Source: Bacteroidota bacterium (lineage in GTDB: Bacteria > Bacteroidota > Bacteroidia > Cytophagales > Cytophagaceae). From it: 64,000 bases of DNA. A program made the translations under genes and the position numbers. The stretch is taken from assembly GCA_023428135.1 (NCBI GenBank), contig JAEYZG010000040.1, positions 41,171 to 105,170 on the forward strand, in the 5' to 3' direction. The notes under the pieces are model-generated. The model saw nothing but the letters and a program-made list of their open reading frames with translations. It did no database searches and was not told the DNA's origin. Below are positions 35,040 to 43,820 of this stretch, one piece after another. Position 1 is the stretch's first letter, and each line of letters begins with the position of its first letter.

Positions 35040-35132
35040 CAGGTCGTTTTAAGTCATGACATCCCTTCAATCCCAATTGTTTTCTGAAGATTGTAGCTAT
35101 TACATAATTTGGAACAATTAGCTATATTCTTT

Positions 35133-35198
35133 GGGTGATTCGGGGACTTGAACCCTGTTCTCTCATTTACGTTGTAGCATTTTACCGGTTAAGCTAAA
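35133..35198 (-). pseudogene. 5'-truncated tRNA remnant
   Basis: On the minus strand, TAGCTTAACCGGTAAAATGC resembles a D-arm and CAGGGTTCAAGTCCCCG a T-arm (one mismatch in the stem), spaced as in a tRNA, with AATCACC in the place of the 3' acceptor strand. The anticodon stem is badly paired, and the 5' acceptor strand is missing, replaced by the AAGTTATAAGTTG low-complexity repeat at 35199 onward. I therefore read it as a dead tRNA or a former integration target fragment, not a functional tRNA. Confidence 0.45.
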
Positions 35199-35247
35199 AA
35201 AGTTATAAGTTGTAAGTTTTAAGTTAAAAACACTTTCAGCTTTCAAG

Positions 35248-35429
35248 ATGCTTCCTATGTTACCTGGCAAGCTAAGAGAATGGGCTTATGCAGGGCTAAC
35301 TTTCAATTTAATTTTTGCCGTAATCGCCATGTTGCGGTGGACAAAATTGTCAGCTATAAATTAATGCCAATCGTAGTAGGTACAATTCTCTCAATATCTT
35401 ATATATTTAATCAAAAAAATAATAGCTAA
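35248..35429 (+). pseudogene. Frameshifted remnant of a DoxX-like membrane protein gene
   Basis: From the ATG at 35248 the sequence reads 'GKLREWAYAGLTFNLIFAVI' then a TAA, and in the next frame 'KLMPIVVGTILSISYIFNQK' to a TAA at 35427. Together they match the end of DoxX-like proteins (LKEWAYAGF.F......., then LMP......SYI) with a deletion and frameshift between. The N-terminal part is missing, replaced by low-complexity repeat. Confidence 0.6.
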
Positions 35430-35461
35430 GGCAGATTATAAACTGATCTAAACAAAACAAT

Positions 35462-36013
35462 ATGAGAAAACTAGTTGCTGGAATAAACATGACACTTGAT
35501 GGAATTTGCGATCATACAGTTGTTACTCCGGGTGAAGATATACATCAACATTACAGTGATTTGTTAAAGACTGCCGATGACATCATATACGGTAGGATTA
35601 CTTACCAGCTTATGGAGTATTGGCCTACTGTAGTTGCCAATCCTACTGGCATCAAGGCAAAAAATGAATTTGCCGTAACAATAGACAACATTAATAAAAT
35701 TGTTTTTTCCCGTACACTGAAAGATGTAACGTGGAGAAATTCGAGGCTGGCTAAAGGAGGCATTAAGGAAGAAATTACAGCTCTCAAACATCAATCAGGA
35801 GGAGATATTCTGGTTGGAAGCCCCAGTTTGATTATTGAATCACTGAATCTGAATTTGGTTGATGAATTGCAGATCTGCGTTCACCCTGTTATACAAGGAA
35901 AGGGTTTACAATTATTTAAAAACATAAGCGAAAGAAACAACCTTAAACTTTTAAGGACGAAGACCTTTAGCGGTGGTGCTATCATTCTTTATTATGAGCC
36001 AATAAATAGATGA
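35462..36013 (+). CDS. Dihydrofolate reductase/RibD C-terminal family protein
   Basis: 183 residues. 'MRKLVAGINMTLDGICDH' is the typical first strand of the RibD_C group, followed by 'ADDIIYGRITYQLMEYWPTV', 'KIVFSRTLKDVTWRNSRL', the nucleotide-binding 'GGDILVGSPSLIIESL' and 'VDELQICVHPVIQGKGLQLF'. Small stand-alone proteins of this group use NADPH; their substrate is usually unknown. It follows the DoxX remnant, a common neighbour pair in Bacteroidetes as far as I recall. No signal peptide. Confidence 0.85.
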   Translation: MRKLVAGINMTLDGICDHTVVTPGEDIHQHYSDLLKTADDIIYGRITYQLMEYWPTVVANPTGIKAKNEFAVTIDNINKIVFSRTLKDVTWRNSRLAKGGIKEEITALKHQSGGDILVGSPSLIIESLNLNLVDELQICVHPVIQGKGLQLFKNISERNNLKLLRTKTFSGGAIILYYEPINR

Positions 36014-36094
36014 TGAATAATATGTTGGGATAGGTTAGCGTGAAGTATAAGCTTTTAACGTTTTTAATTTTTATTATGATAATAAATTGGTTTA

Positions 36095-36883
36095 ATGAAA
36101 AGTATATTACTTTATATTGTTCTCCTATTAGTTTTCTCATCCTGTGAAAAAGTAAATAAAAGCAGTACTGACATAGTTTTACAAGACAGTATTGACAAAC
36201 AGGAATCGGATAATGAAAGTATGGTGATTGAAGAAGATGATTCGGGGGAAGATAGTATAGAGCCTGGGATTTGCGATACCATTCTTCAATATTTTAATAA
36301 TTTTCAGATAAAGCCCATTATTGACAATTCCTATAACGATGGAAATGATACAACAACCATTTTTAAAATAGGTAATCACATTGTATATTGGAAATATGAT
36401 GACACCATTACAACTGTAAAAATTGATAATCAATATTTGGATTTGGAGGCTGAAAACATTGAAGGGTCCTATTCTATAGGAGGCATTCGATTATTCAATG
36501 TCTATAATAAAGAGATTATAGCAATTGAGTTTTATGTTAATGGTTGTGGAGGGAGTTGTTTTGAAGGAAATTCGCTTTTTTATGACGTTTCAAATAAAAC
36601 CACAAGCTATTTCAATTATTATGCGATGAATTGCTTCTCCTTATATGATTTCGGCAATGACCGAACTATTAATTTGCTTTCTCCAGAATTTGAAGGAGAT
36701 GTTCATGGACCATTTTATGAAAGTTACAGCCTGTATACATTAAATGAGGTTGGCTTTTTTAAACCTGAATCTGATCAATCAGGAAATCCCTATCTTATCA
36801 AAATATTATATCCGGAAAGATCACCGGAAATGGGAATGTTATGTACAGTTGAAAAAATGAACTGGTTTGAAAAGATTAAATAA
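36095..36883 (+). CDS. Lipoprotein, unknown
   Basis: 262 residues. Lipobox 'LLLVFSSCEKVNKS' (Cys about 17) and an acidic, low-complexity linker ('EDDSGEDSIEPG', about 47-58). The mature part is beta-rich with 'CGGSCFEGNSLFYDVSNKTT' in the middle. No family recognised. Monocistronic; located between the RibD-like gene and a VOC gene. Confidence 0.7.
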   Translation: MKSILLYIVLLLVFSSCEKVNKSSTDIVLQDSIDKQESDNESMVIEEDDSGEDSIEPGICDTILQYFNNFQIKPIIDNSYNDGNDTTTIFKIGNHIVYWKYDDTITTVKIDNQYLDLEAENIEGSYSIGGIRLFNVYNKEIIAIEFYVNGCGGSCFEGNSLFYDVSNKTTSYFNYYAMNCFSLYDFGNDRTINLLSPEFEGDVHGPFYESYSLYTLNEVGFFKPESDQSGNPYLIKILYPERSPEMGMLCTVEKMNWFEKIK

Positions 36884-37028
36884 ATAACAAAGCTAATTAC
36901 ATTTTTGGGTGTTTTATTGTAGCTTCTCTTTTCATTACAGGAATTTTTAGTAAGATATTTTTTTAAGCTCCTTTTCCTGCAGAAATTCTTATTTTCACCT
37001 TTTATAATCATTTAAATTAAATATAACT

Positions 37029-37481
37029 ATGTCAAAAAGTAAATTACTGCGGATGGACAATGTCGGAATTGTGGTAGAATCTCTCGAAGGTGCTATTGCT
37101 TTCTTCACGGAGTTAGGACTAAAGCTGGAAGGGAGAGCTACCATAGAAGGAGATTGGTCTGGACGTGTTACAGGATTAGATTCGCAGAAAGTAGAAATAG
37201 CTATGATGGTTACTCCGGATGGTAACAGCCGACTTGAACTCTCGCGGTTCCTAACTCCACAAACTGTTTCAGATCACCGAACAGCTCCTGTAAATTCTTT
37301 AGGATACCTGCGCGTTATGTTCGCAGTTGAGGATCTTGACGAGGTACTTACCAGACTCTATAAATACGGCGCTGAGCTCGTCAGGGAAGTAGTTCAATAT
37401 GAAAACTCCTATAGGCTTTGCTACATCCGCGGACATGAAGGAATTCTCATCGGCTTGGCAGAAGAGTTGGGTAATAAATAG
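37029..37481 (+). CDS. VOC-fold (glyoxalase/bleomycin resistance-type) protein
   Basis: 150 residues. Two beta-alpha-beta-beta-beta units: 'MDNVGIVVESLEGAIAFFTE' and 'LGYLRVMFAVEDLDEVLTRL', with 'GLKLEGRATIEGDWSGRVTG' after the first. Usual metal positions: a His is not present at the N-terminal site (DNVGIVV), so metal binding is uncertain, while E in 'EGILIGLAEELG' is retained. Substrate unknown. Monocistronic. Confidence 0.85.
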   Translation: MSKSKLLRMDNVGIVVESLEGAIAFFTELGLKLEGRATIEGDWSGRVTGLDSQKVEIAMMVTPDGNSRLELSRFLTPQTVSDHRTAPVNSLGYLRVMFAVEDLDEVLTRLYKYGAELVREVVQYENSYRLCYIRGHEGILIGLAEELGNK

Positions 37482-37499
37482 TAAGAAGAATCAACGGAG

Positions 37500-37580
37500 T
37501 TTGAAATTCTATCATCAAGTTTTATCAAAAAGAATAGCAACAGTTTGAGCAACAGCAAGAGATCATTGCTGAATCGTTTT
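37500..37580. repeat. Short shared repeat AGCAACAGTKTGAGCAACAG
   Basis: AGCAACAGTTTGAGCAACAG then CAAG at 37537-37560 recurs as AGCAACAGTGTGAGCAACAG then CAAG at 42621-42644, in each case shortly after a gene's stop codon. Confidence 0.5.
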
Positions 37581-37659
37581 GTTGCCTTAATCAAAACCCT
37601 TGCTTCAGTCAGACTTCTAATACCAGCAACTTTCCCCAACCAGGAAGATTAATCAAATA

Positions 37660-38364
37660 ATGACAAAAGAACTTGAATTGTCAATTGAAAGACTTTATTC
37701 AACTTTTTCCCACTATCCATTTCGCTCTGAAATGGATGGATGTCCATGTTGTGTATCAGATGGTGATAAAGAAAAGCTGCATACAAAAAAACTTAGAGTA
37801 TTAGAAGGAGAGGATCTTTCCCGATATGCTTTTAAAGCAATGACAACCTGGGGAGATGTTGAAGACTTTAAACACTATTTACCACGAATCTTCGAATTAT
37901 TATCTACAACATATTTTGTTGTGGATACATTTGTTGTATTGAGTAAGTTGAATTATGGCAATTGGACCAGTTGGCCGATTGAGGAACAAACTGCAATTAA
38001 AGAGTTTTTAATTTCGTGGTGGGATGATTCAGTCAAACATAAAGGATATTTTGATAAGGAAGCATTGGTCGAAATACATAAACTTCTTGGAGATATAGAA
38101 TTGCTGCTCAACAAATGGGTATTATCATTTGAGGATAACAGCTTTATGACCTACGTTGACTTGGTAAACAATTATTATAAAGATCTCTTATATGAAAAAA
38201 AATCATTTAAGGAGCTTGATAAAGAAACTATTGACAGAATGCTTGTTTGGGTAAATGATAAGAAGGGAATGATTGAAAAAGGATTTTTTTATTATGAGAA
38301 GATAGATCCTGAGTTTGCAGAAGAAGTTTCAGAAGCTTTATATATAATGGAACATACAAAATAG
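37660..38364 (+). CDS. Unknown cytoplasmic protein with N-terminal CPCC motif
   Basis: 234 residues, no signal peptide. 'YPFRSEMDGCPCCVSDGDKE' at about 18-37 has a CPCC motif that could bind metal or act in redox chemistry, followed by a largely helical body rich in Trp and aromatic residues ('YGNWTSWPIEEQTAIKEFLI'). The same N-terminal CPCC plus all-alpha layout occurs in uncharacterised proteins of diverse bacteria. No family name is claimed. The stretch after it (38365-38514) holds nothing recognised. Confidence 0.7.
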   Translation: MTKELELSIERLYSTFSHYPFRSEMDGCPCCVSDGDKEKLHTKKLRVLEGEDLSRYAFKAMTTWGDVEDFKHYLPRIFELLSTTYFVVDTFVVLSKLNYGNWTSWPIEEQTAIKEFLISWWDDSVKHKGYFDKEALVEIHKLLGDIELLLNKWVLSFEDNSFMTYVDLVNNYYKDLLYEKKSFKELDKETIDRMLVWVNDKKGMIEKGFFYYEKIDPEFAEEVSEALYIMEHTK

Positions 38365-38514
38365 AAGTTAAAACCAGCTATCTCAAAACATAAGTTTTAA
38401 ATGCGGATGTGCTAATCCTCTTGATAACTTTTAATCTCCTGTATTTTTATTGAATAAAATGGCAACTGTCTGATTAACATTAGGATTATTCCAAAATCAC
38501 ATTATTGCTCCTGC

Positions 38515-38793
38515 TCAAAACTCATGCTCACCATTTGTCCTTCCAGGACTAAATTCCGTACAATATAGCATTGCAAATCCAGGATCCTTTTGTAGAAAAA
38601 GGATGTATTTAAATTGGATGGTTTTCAGGTATTTATCGGACAAGTGCGGATAATCAGTTGTATTGTGGCTGAATATTGGAATAATTGCTCCAAATTTTAA
38701 GGTATTATTCATCTTGGATTTTCCTGACTGAGGGAATAATGATTTAGCCCATCGGTTCTTTACTTCATTCCTTAAATTTCTTTGTAAAAGCAT
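38515..38793 (-). CDS. Possible small or decayed VOC-like protein
   Basis: 92 codons from ATG 38793. 'LKFGAIIPIFSHNTTDYPHL' and 'SDKYLKTIQFKYILFLQKDP' followed by 'GFAMLYC' have the order of a VOC N-terminal unit (IIPIF....D...S..YY...L.F), but the protein is half the usual length and its start is basic and atypical. It is either a truncated glyoxalase-family gene or a chance frame. No neighbours on the same strand; 38794-39093 upstream is a spacer with a possible TATATTTG box (38986-38993) for the next gene. Confidence 0.35.
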   Translation of the reverse strand: MLLQRNLRNEVKNRWAKSLFPQSGKSKMNNTLKFGAIIPIFSHNTTDYPHLSDKYLKTIQFKYILFLQKDPGFAMLYCTEFSPGRTNGEHEF

Positions 38794-39093
38794 TGTTTTT
38801 ACTTTCTGCAAAGGTATTTGATGGAAATGTAAAAAGGTTTAAAAGTTTTATACACTAAATATGCTGCAGGAATTTCGGGCCAATTATGCCTAATACTAGT
38901 CACCATAATGACATACAGTGTGAAGTTGGGTGAATCTGGTATTCTGTAACATAAATCCTTCCAGGATACATTTACATTTTATTGATATATTTGAGATTCA
39001 GAACTTTGTTTTCCTATAACGGAGCAGGGATATATTTAATACCAAACATTTAAATAACAGTCTGTAATACCTTCATTTTAAAACAATTAATTT

Positions 39094-42000
39094 ATGAAAG
39101 TTTTCTTTACCAGGTGTTTTCTGATTTTACTTTCTTTAGGTCTTCCTTTTTTTGCTTATCCTCAGTTGGTGATCAATGAAGTTTGTTCCAATAATGTGAG
39201 CAATACGCCGGATGAAGAAAATAATTATGAAGACTGGATTGAATTGTACAATGCCGGAAATGCCCCTATTAACCTAAAAGGATACCGTATTGCAGACAGG
39301 CTACCGGCTGCATCACTATGGAACCTTCCGGATATTAACCTTGCCCCAAATGCACATATACTTTTATTCGCATCCGGAGAAAACAGAAGCGTTACTATTC
39401 ACCATTGGGAAACAGCAGTTTCTGAAAATGATATTTGGAAATACATTGCCCCTATAAGTGATCTTCCGGCAAACTGGAGGAGCATTAACTTTGATGATTC
39501 AGGCTGGAAAAGCGGAACTGGGGTAATAGGCTACGGAGACAAAGGCTTGTTAACGATCGTTCCGGATGCTACTATTTCTTTCTTTATGAGAAAGAAATTT
39601 ACAGTTGCAGATACCTCTGAGGTGCTTCAGGCCATTTTGCACATAGACTATGATGATGGCTTTGTTGCTCACCTGAACGGTGTTGAAATTGCGAGATCGA
39701 ATATGAAGAACATAAATCCCGGAAGATGGGATCAGGCGGAGAATGAAAGAGAAGCCCTGGTGGAAAAAGGTGGGAGCTATGAAAAATATACCGTTCAGAA
39801 AGATGTTCTTAAAAAGGCTTTGGTAAATGGAACAAACGTTCTCACTGTTCAATGTCATAACCATACTACCAATGGTCTGAAAAGCGATTTAACGGTACGT
39901 CCCTTTCTATCTTTTGGTATAAAAGGAGAGGAATTCCAATTCTCTTCAACTCCTTCCTGGTTCAACGAACCGCTGCAAATGTTTCATACCAATTTTAAGT
40001 TATCCAATAATGGGTCAGAATTGCTTTATTTGTTCGATCCGGCTTCGAAGGTGATTGATCAGGTGGTCATTCCTCAAATGCGGGAGAATAATTCCTACGG
40101 CAGATTTCCTGACGGAGCAGCTGTTCATAACATATTTGTCAATCCTACACCAGGCCAGGCCAATACTGCTGGATATACAGGCTATTGTAATGATGTCATT
40201 ACCTTTTCTCTGGATGGAGGCTTTTATTCATCCCCACAGTCATTAACGCTCGGAGGATCTTCGGAAATTCGTTATACATTGGATGGCAGCGATCCTCAGA
40301 AGTCTTCTCCATTGTATAGTGCTCCGCTATCCATTGACTCCACAACTGTAGTAAAAGCTGCCTGTTATAGTGCAACTCTTACTGCGCCGAAAGTGTATAC
40401 CAAAACTTATTTTATAAATGAGAACATAGACCTTCCGGTGTTTTCGATCTCTACTGACCCGGACAACTTTTTTCATCCTCAAACAGGGATATATATGCTG
40501 GGACCTGGAGCCGACAGCAGCACATCACCGTACTTCGGCGCCAACTTCTGGTTTGACTGGGAAAAACCTGTGCATATTGAATACTATGATAAGCAAAAGA
40601 ACAAATGCTTCGAAGTAAATGCCGGTGCAAGAATATTCGGAAATTATTCCAGGGCCAACGCTATGAAAAGCCTGGCGATTATGATGAGGGATAAATATGA
40701 TTACCCGGAAATAAATTATAAGTTTTTTCCATATAAGAATATTAATCAGTTTAAATCAATTGTGCTGAGAAACTCAGGAAGTGATTTTAATACCAACCAT
40801 CTGCTGGATGGTTTTGTACACATGAGTGTATTGGGTAAAACAGCACTGGATATTCAAGGTTATCGTCCATCCGTAGTTTTTATTAATGGACAATACTGGG
40901 GAATTCATAATATCCGCGAAAAACTTAACGAAGACTATGTAGAGTCAAACAGCGGGGTTGTAGCCGACAGTGTCGACATGCTGGATGCATGGGCAAAACA
41001 AATTGAAGGGAGTAATGACCTGTACTCTTTAGAGTGGCAGGCAGCCAACAGCAATATGAGTAATCAGTCAAGCTTTAATGCTATTGCAAAGAACTTTGAT
41101 CTGGACAATATGATCGACTTTTTTGCAACGGAGATTTATATTTCCAATTGGGATTGGCCAACAAACAATATCAAGGCCTGGAGACCTCAGACCGGCAATA
41201 AAAAATACCGCTATATTCTTTATGATACGGATATCTCTCTTGGTTTATGGGATATGCAGACGGCTTCTTTTAATCAGTTAAAAAAGGCTATGTCTAAGGA
41301 CATGGGACCTCATGCAGGAATATTTTTCAGCCTGACCAAAAATGTAGATTTCAGAAACCGCTTCATTAATAGATCTGCAGATCTGATGAATACCATCTTT
41401 ACCCCGCAAAGCTTATCTAAGCTCATGTCTGATATGAAAGACAGTATTGCTGGCGAGATGCCAAGGCATCTTGCACGTTGGGATGGATGGATTGGTTATT
41501 GGAACTCTGAAATCCAAAAGAGAATGGACTTTTTTGAAGCAAGACCTGCAAGGGCCAGAGCGCAAATGGTTTCTGAATTCAAATTGGTAAAACAGGTGGA
41601 GATGACACTCAACGTGATGCCCGAGGGCTCAGGAGTGATAAAAATAAATACCATTTATCCGGATACCTATCCATGGAAAGGCATCTACTTTGATGGTGTT
41701 CCGGTAACCGTAACAGCTGTTCCGAATCCTGGTTATACATTTACCCACTGGGAAATTCCTGCTTTATTGCCTGATGGAAGCTCCGATAAATCTATAACGT
41801 TGAATGTAAATCTTGATGAAACATTTACCGCTTATTTTACTGGATCACCGGCACAGGTGGATCTGAAGATTTCCGAAATAAACTATCACTCAGAGGATGC
41901 AATGGAATCCGGTGACTGGGTCGAAATCTTCAACAATGGAACATCTGATGTGGATATCTCAAACTGGACATTCCAAGATCTTAAAGATTATAATAAATAT

Positions 42001-42615
42001 GTATTCCCTGCCAACACTGTGATTCCTGCAAACGGAAGACTGGTGCTTTGCAATGATCCTGTTAAGTTTCATCAGGTATATCCTTCAGTCACCAATTATA
42101 TAGGTCCGTTCGAGTTTGACCTTTCAAATTCCGGAGATATGATCCGGTTGTATGATCACCTTGGAAATTGTTATGTCTCTTTCAGCTATGATGATGAGGC
42201 ACCGTGGGAGAAGAGCGCTGACGGCAAAGGATACACACTTGAGCTTGTTGATCCGTCTCTTGATGAAAGCCTGCCAGGAAGCTGGATGACTTATTGCAAA
42301 TACGGATCTCCGGGAGCACCTTATGATCATTGTGTTACGAACATTATTGCACATGAGGCAGCGGAAAATATTCTTTCTGTTTATCCAAACCCTAACAATG
42401 GAAGGTTTTTCCTTGAGGTAAAAAATACTGATTATAGTCTTGAAGGTTTCAGGGTAATGAATCAGCTTGGTGAAATAATATACACTGACAACAACAGCCA
42501 TCATACTTTATCCATGTCCATTGAACTTTCTGATGTGCCAGATGGAGTATACTATTTGATGATCGTAACTGATAAAGGAGCATTATCAAAGAAGGTTGTA
42601 AAGATGAGTAAGTAG
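39094..42615 (+). CDS. T9SS-secreted multidomain CotH-type protein
   Basis: 1173 residues. Signal peptide (to about 24), lamin-tail domain (about 25-125, 'LVINEVCSNNVSNTP' ... 'EDWIELYNAGNAPINLKGY'), a beta-sandwich (about 128-275), a chitobiase-C-like segment (about 367-445, 'EIRYTLDGSDPQKSSPLYSA'), the CotH kinase-like domain (about 470-830, with 'YWGIHNIREKLNEDYVESN' and 'YRYILYDTDISLGLWD'), a short repeat-type beta module (about 836-910), a second lamin-tail domain (about 925-1060) and a T9SS sorting domain ('LSVYPNPNNGRFFLEV', last ~85). CotH enzymes phosphorylate spore-coat proteins in Bacillus; in secreted Bacteroidetes proteins the role is unclear, possibly surface protein modification or substrate binding. 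Monocistronic. Confidence 0.88.
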   Translation: MKVFFTRCFLILLSLGLPFFAYPQLVINEVCSNNVSNTPDEENNYEDWIELYNAGNAPINLKGYRIADRLPAASLWNLPDINLAPNAHILLFASGENRSVTIHHWETAVSENDIWKYIAPISDLPANWRSINFDDSGWKSGTGVIGYGDKGLLTIVPDATISFFMRKKFTVADTSEVLQAILHIDYDDGFVAHLNGVEIARSNMKNINPGRWDQAENEREALVEKGGSYEKYTVQKDVLKKALVNGTNVLTVQCHNHTTNGLKSDLTVRPFLSFGIKGEEFQFSSTPSWFNEPLQMFHTNFKLSNNGSELLYLFDPASKVIDQVVIPQMRENNSYGRFPDGAAVHNIFVNPTPGQANTAGYTGYCNDVITFSLDGGFYSSPQSLTLGGSSEIRYTLDGSDPQKSSPLYSAPLSIDSTTVVKAACYSATLTAPKVYTKTYFINENIDLPVFSISTDPDNFFHPQTGIYMLGPGADSSTSPYFGANFWFDWEKPVHIEYYDKQKNKCFEVNAGARIFGNYSRANAMKSLAIMMRDKYDYPEINYKFFPYKNINQFKSIVLRNSGSDFNTNHLLDGFVHMSVLGKTALDIQGYRPSVVFINGQYWGIHNIREKLNEDYVESNSGVVADSVDMLDAWAKQIEGSNDLYSLEWQAANSNMSNQSSFNAIAKNFDLDNMIDFFATEIYISNWDWPTNNIKAWRPQTGNKKYRYILYDTDISLGLWDMQTASFNQLKKAMSKDMGPHAGIFFSLTKNVDFRNRFINRSADLMNTIFTPQSLSKLMSDMKDSIAGEMPRHLARWDGWIGYWNSEIQKRMDFFEARPARARAQMVSEFKLVKQVEMTLNVMPEGSGVIKINTIYPDTYPWKGIYFDGVPVTVTAVPNPGYTFTHWEIPALLPDGSSDKSITLNVNLDETFTAYFTGSPAQVDLKISEINYHSEDAMESGDWVEIFNNGTSDVDISNWTFQDLKDYNKYVFPANTVIPANGRLVLCNDPVKFHQVYPSVTNYIGPFEFDLSNSGDMIRLYDHLGNCYVSFSYDDEAPWEKSADGKGYTLELVDPSLDESLPGSWMTYCKYGSPGAPYDHCVTNIIAHEAAENILSVYPNPNNGRFFLEVKNTDYSLEGFRVMNQLGEIIYTDNNSHHTLSMSIELSDVPDGVYYLMIVTDKGALSKKVVKMSK

Positions 42616-42708
42616 AAAGACAGCAACAGTGTGAGCAACAGCAAGATTATAAGGCTTTCCTTGCTATCTAGCTTTCATAGTTTTAAAACTTATGAAAGAT
42701 AAATCATC

Positions 42709-43023
42709 ATGCATTATTTCCTATTCATGCTTTTGGCGACTAAAACATTTTATTCTCAAACATCTACTGGTGATTATAAAATCCTGATTACAGCAAAGGT
42801 AGATTGGAGAGTCGATACTATAAAATATAAAGATGGCACCAAGGATGTTGTTAAAATCAGAATTGTTGTAAAAAGAAATGGCAATAAGGTAGAAACCAAA
42901 ATCACTCAAACGTATGACAAATGCGGAAATTTAATTCGGAAAAGAAAAACTGTGATATATCTCGGTTGTTTTTCAAATGAGAAAGTGAAGAAAGATAAGA
43001 ATTTCAAGGGTGAATGTCAGTAA
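42709..43023 (+). CDS. Small secreted protein, unknown
   Basis: 104 residues. Short signal peptide (MHYFLFMLLATKTFYS, cut about 16) and a Lys/Thr-rich beta-type body ('KIRIVVKRNGNKVETKITQT') ending with 'YLGCFSNEKVKKDK'; two Cys may form a disulfide. Positively charged. No family recognised. It follows the CotH-type gene by 93 bp and could be read from its transcript. Confidence 0.55.
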   Translation: MHYFLFMLLATKTFYSQTSTGDYKILITAKVDWRVDTIKYKDGTKDVVKIRIVVKRNGNKVETKITQTYDKCGNLIRKRKTVIYLGCFSNEKVKKDKNFKGECQ

Positions 43024-43151
43024 GACACAGCAGATATTGCTTAATTTGACAGCTATGGCGCTGACTATGCAAGAATCTCTTACAAATCTCATCTTTAACA
43101 ATGTATAATCAAAAGAATAATTATATTTAGTAATTCAAATAAGCTAATATA

Positions 43152-43559
43152 ATGAAACAAATATTTATCAATTTAGCAGTAAAAGACCTGCAAAAATCTA
43201 TGGACTTTTATACTGCATTAGGATTTACAAATAATCCTCAGTTTTCAGATGACCAGGGAAAATGTATGGTCTGGAGTGAAAACATTTTTTTAATGATAAT
43301 GACCCATGAAAAGTTTTCATCCTTTGCAACCAAACCTATTGCAGATACCAAATCGAAGTTAGCAGGACTATTTTCATTATCTGTAGATAGTGTTGAAGAA
43401 GTAAACAGCATTGTTGCCAATGGACTTAAAGCTGGAGGAACCGAGCCAAACGAGATGAGAGATTATGGGTTTATGCAACAACGAACCATTGAGGATTTTG
43501 ATGGTCATACCTGGGAAGTTTTCTATATGGACATTTCAAAATTTCCTCAGCAATCTTAA
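43152..43559 (+). CDS. VOC-fold protein (glyoxalase family)
   Basis: 135 residues. 'MKQIFINLAVKDLQKSMDFY' and 'LGFTNNPQFSDDQGKCMVWS' form the first unit, 'LFSLSVDSVEEVNSIVANGL' with 'MQQRTIEDFDGHTWEVFYMD' the second. 'GHTWEVFYMD' is the common C-terminal metal-ligand segment (E), while the first position is Asn rather than His. This matches the PhnB/YdcJ-like branch of uncharacterised lactoylglutathione-lyase-related proteins. Monocistronic; a hairpin terminator follows. Confidence 0.85.
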   Translation: MKQIFINLAVKDLQKSMDFYTALGFTNNPQFSDDQGKCMVWSENIFLMIMTHEKFSSFATKPIADTKSKLAGLFSLSVDSVEEVNSIVANGLKAGGTEPNEMRDYGFMQQRTIEDFDGHTWEVFYMDISKFPQQS

Positions 43560-43588
43560 ACTAAAATCTTAAACTGAATGTCACCATT

Positions 43589-43612
43589 GTGGTCTGTCAC
43601 CTGACAGACCAC
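43589..43612. terminator. GTGGTCTGTC hairpin (terminator-like)
   Basis: Perfect 10-bp stem GTGGTCTGTC/GACAGACCAC with a 4-nt loop, 30 bp after the VOC gene. No strong T-tract. Related hairpins occur at 53159-53191, 61119-61143 and 61270-61288. Confidence 0.6.
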
Positions 43613-43820
43613 TCGCACTTACAAGTTCATTTTATTGATACACTGCAGAAATTATAGCATTTAATTTTTCAACATTCTGATATTCTTTAAGAATATATAA
43701 GATCGACAGTCCAAGTTTATAAAAGAAGGTAAACTTAACTTAGATTATTTATTTGTCAGAAGTTTACTGAAGTTTTTATTAGTTAATATTCAATTCAGAA
43801 TAGTAGTTGAATGTTAATTT

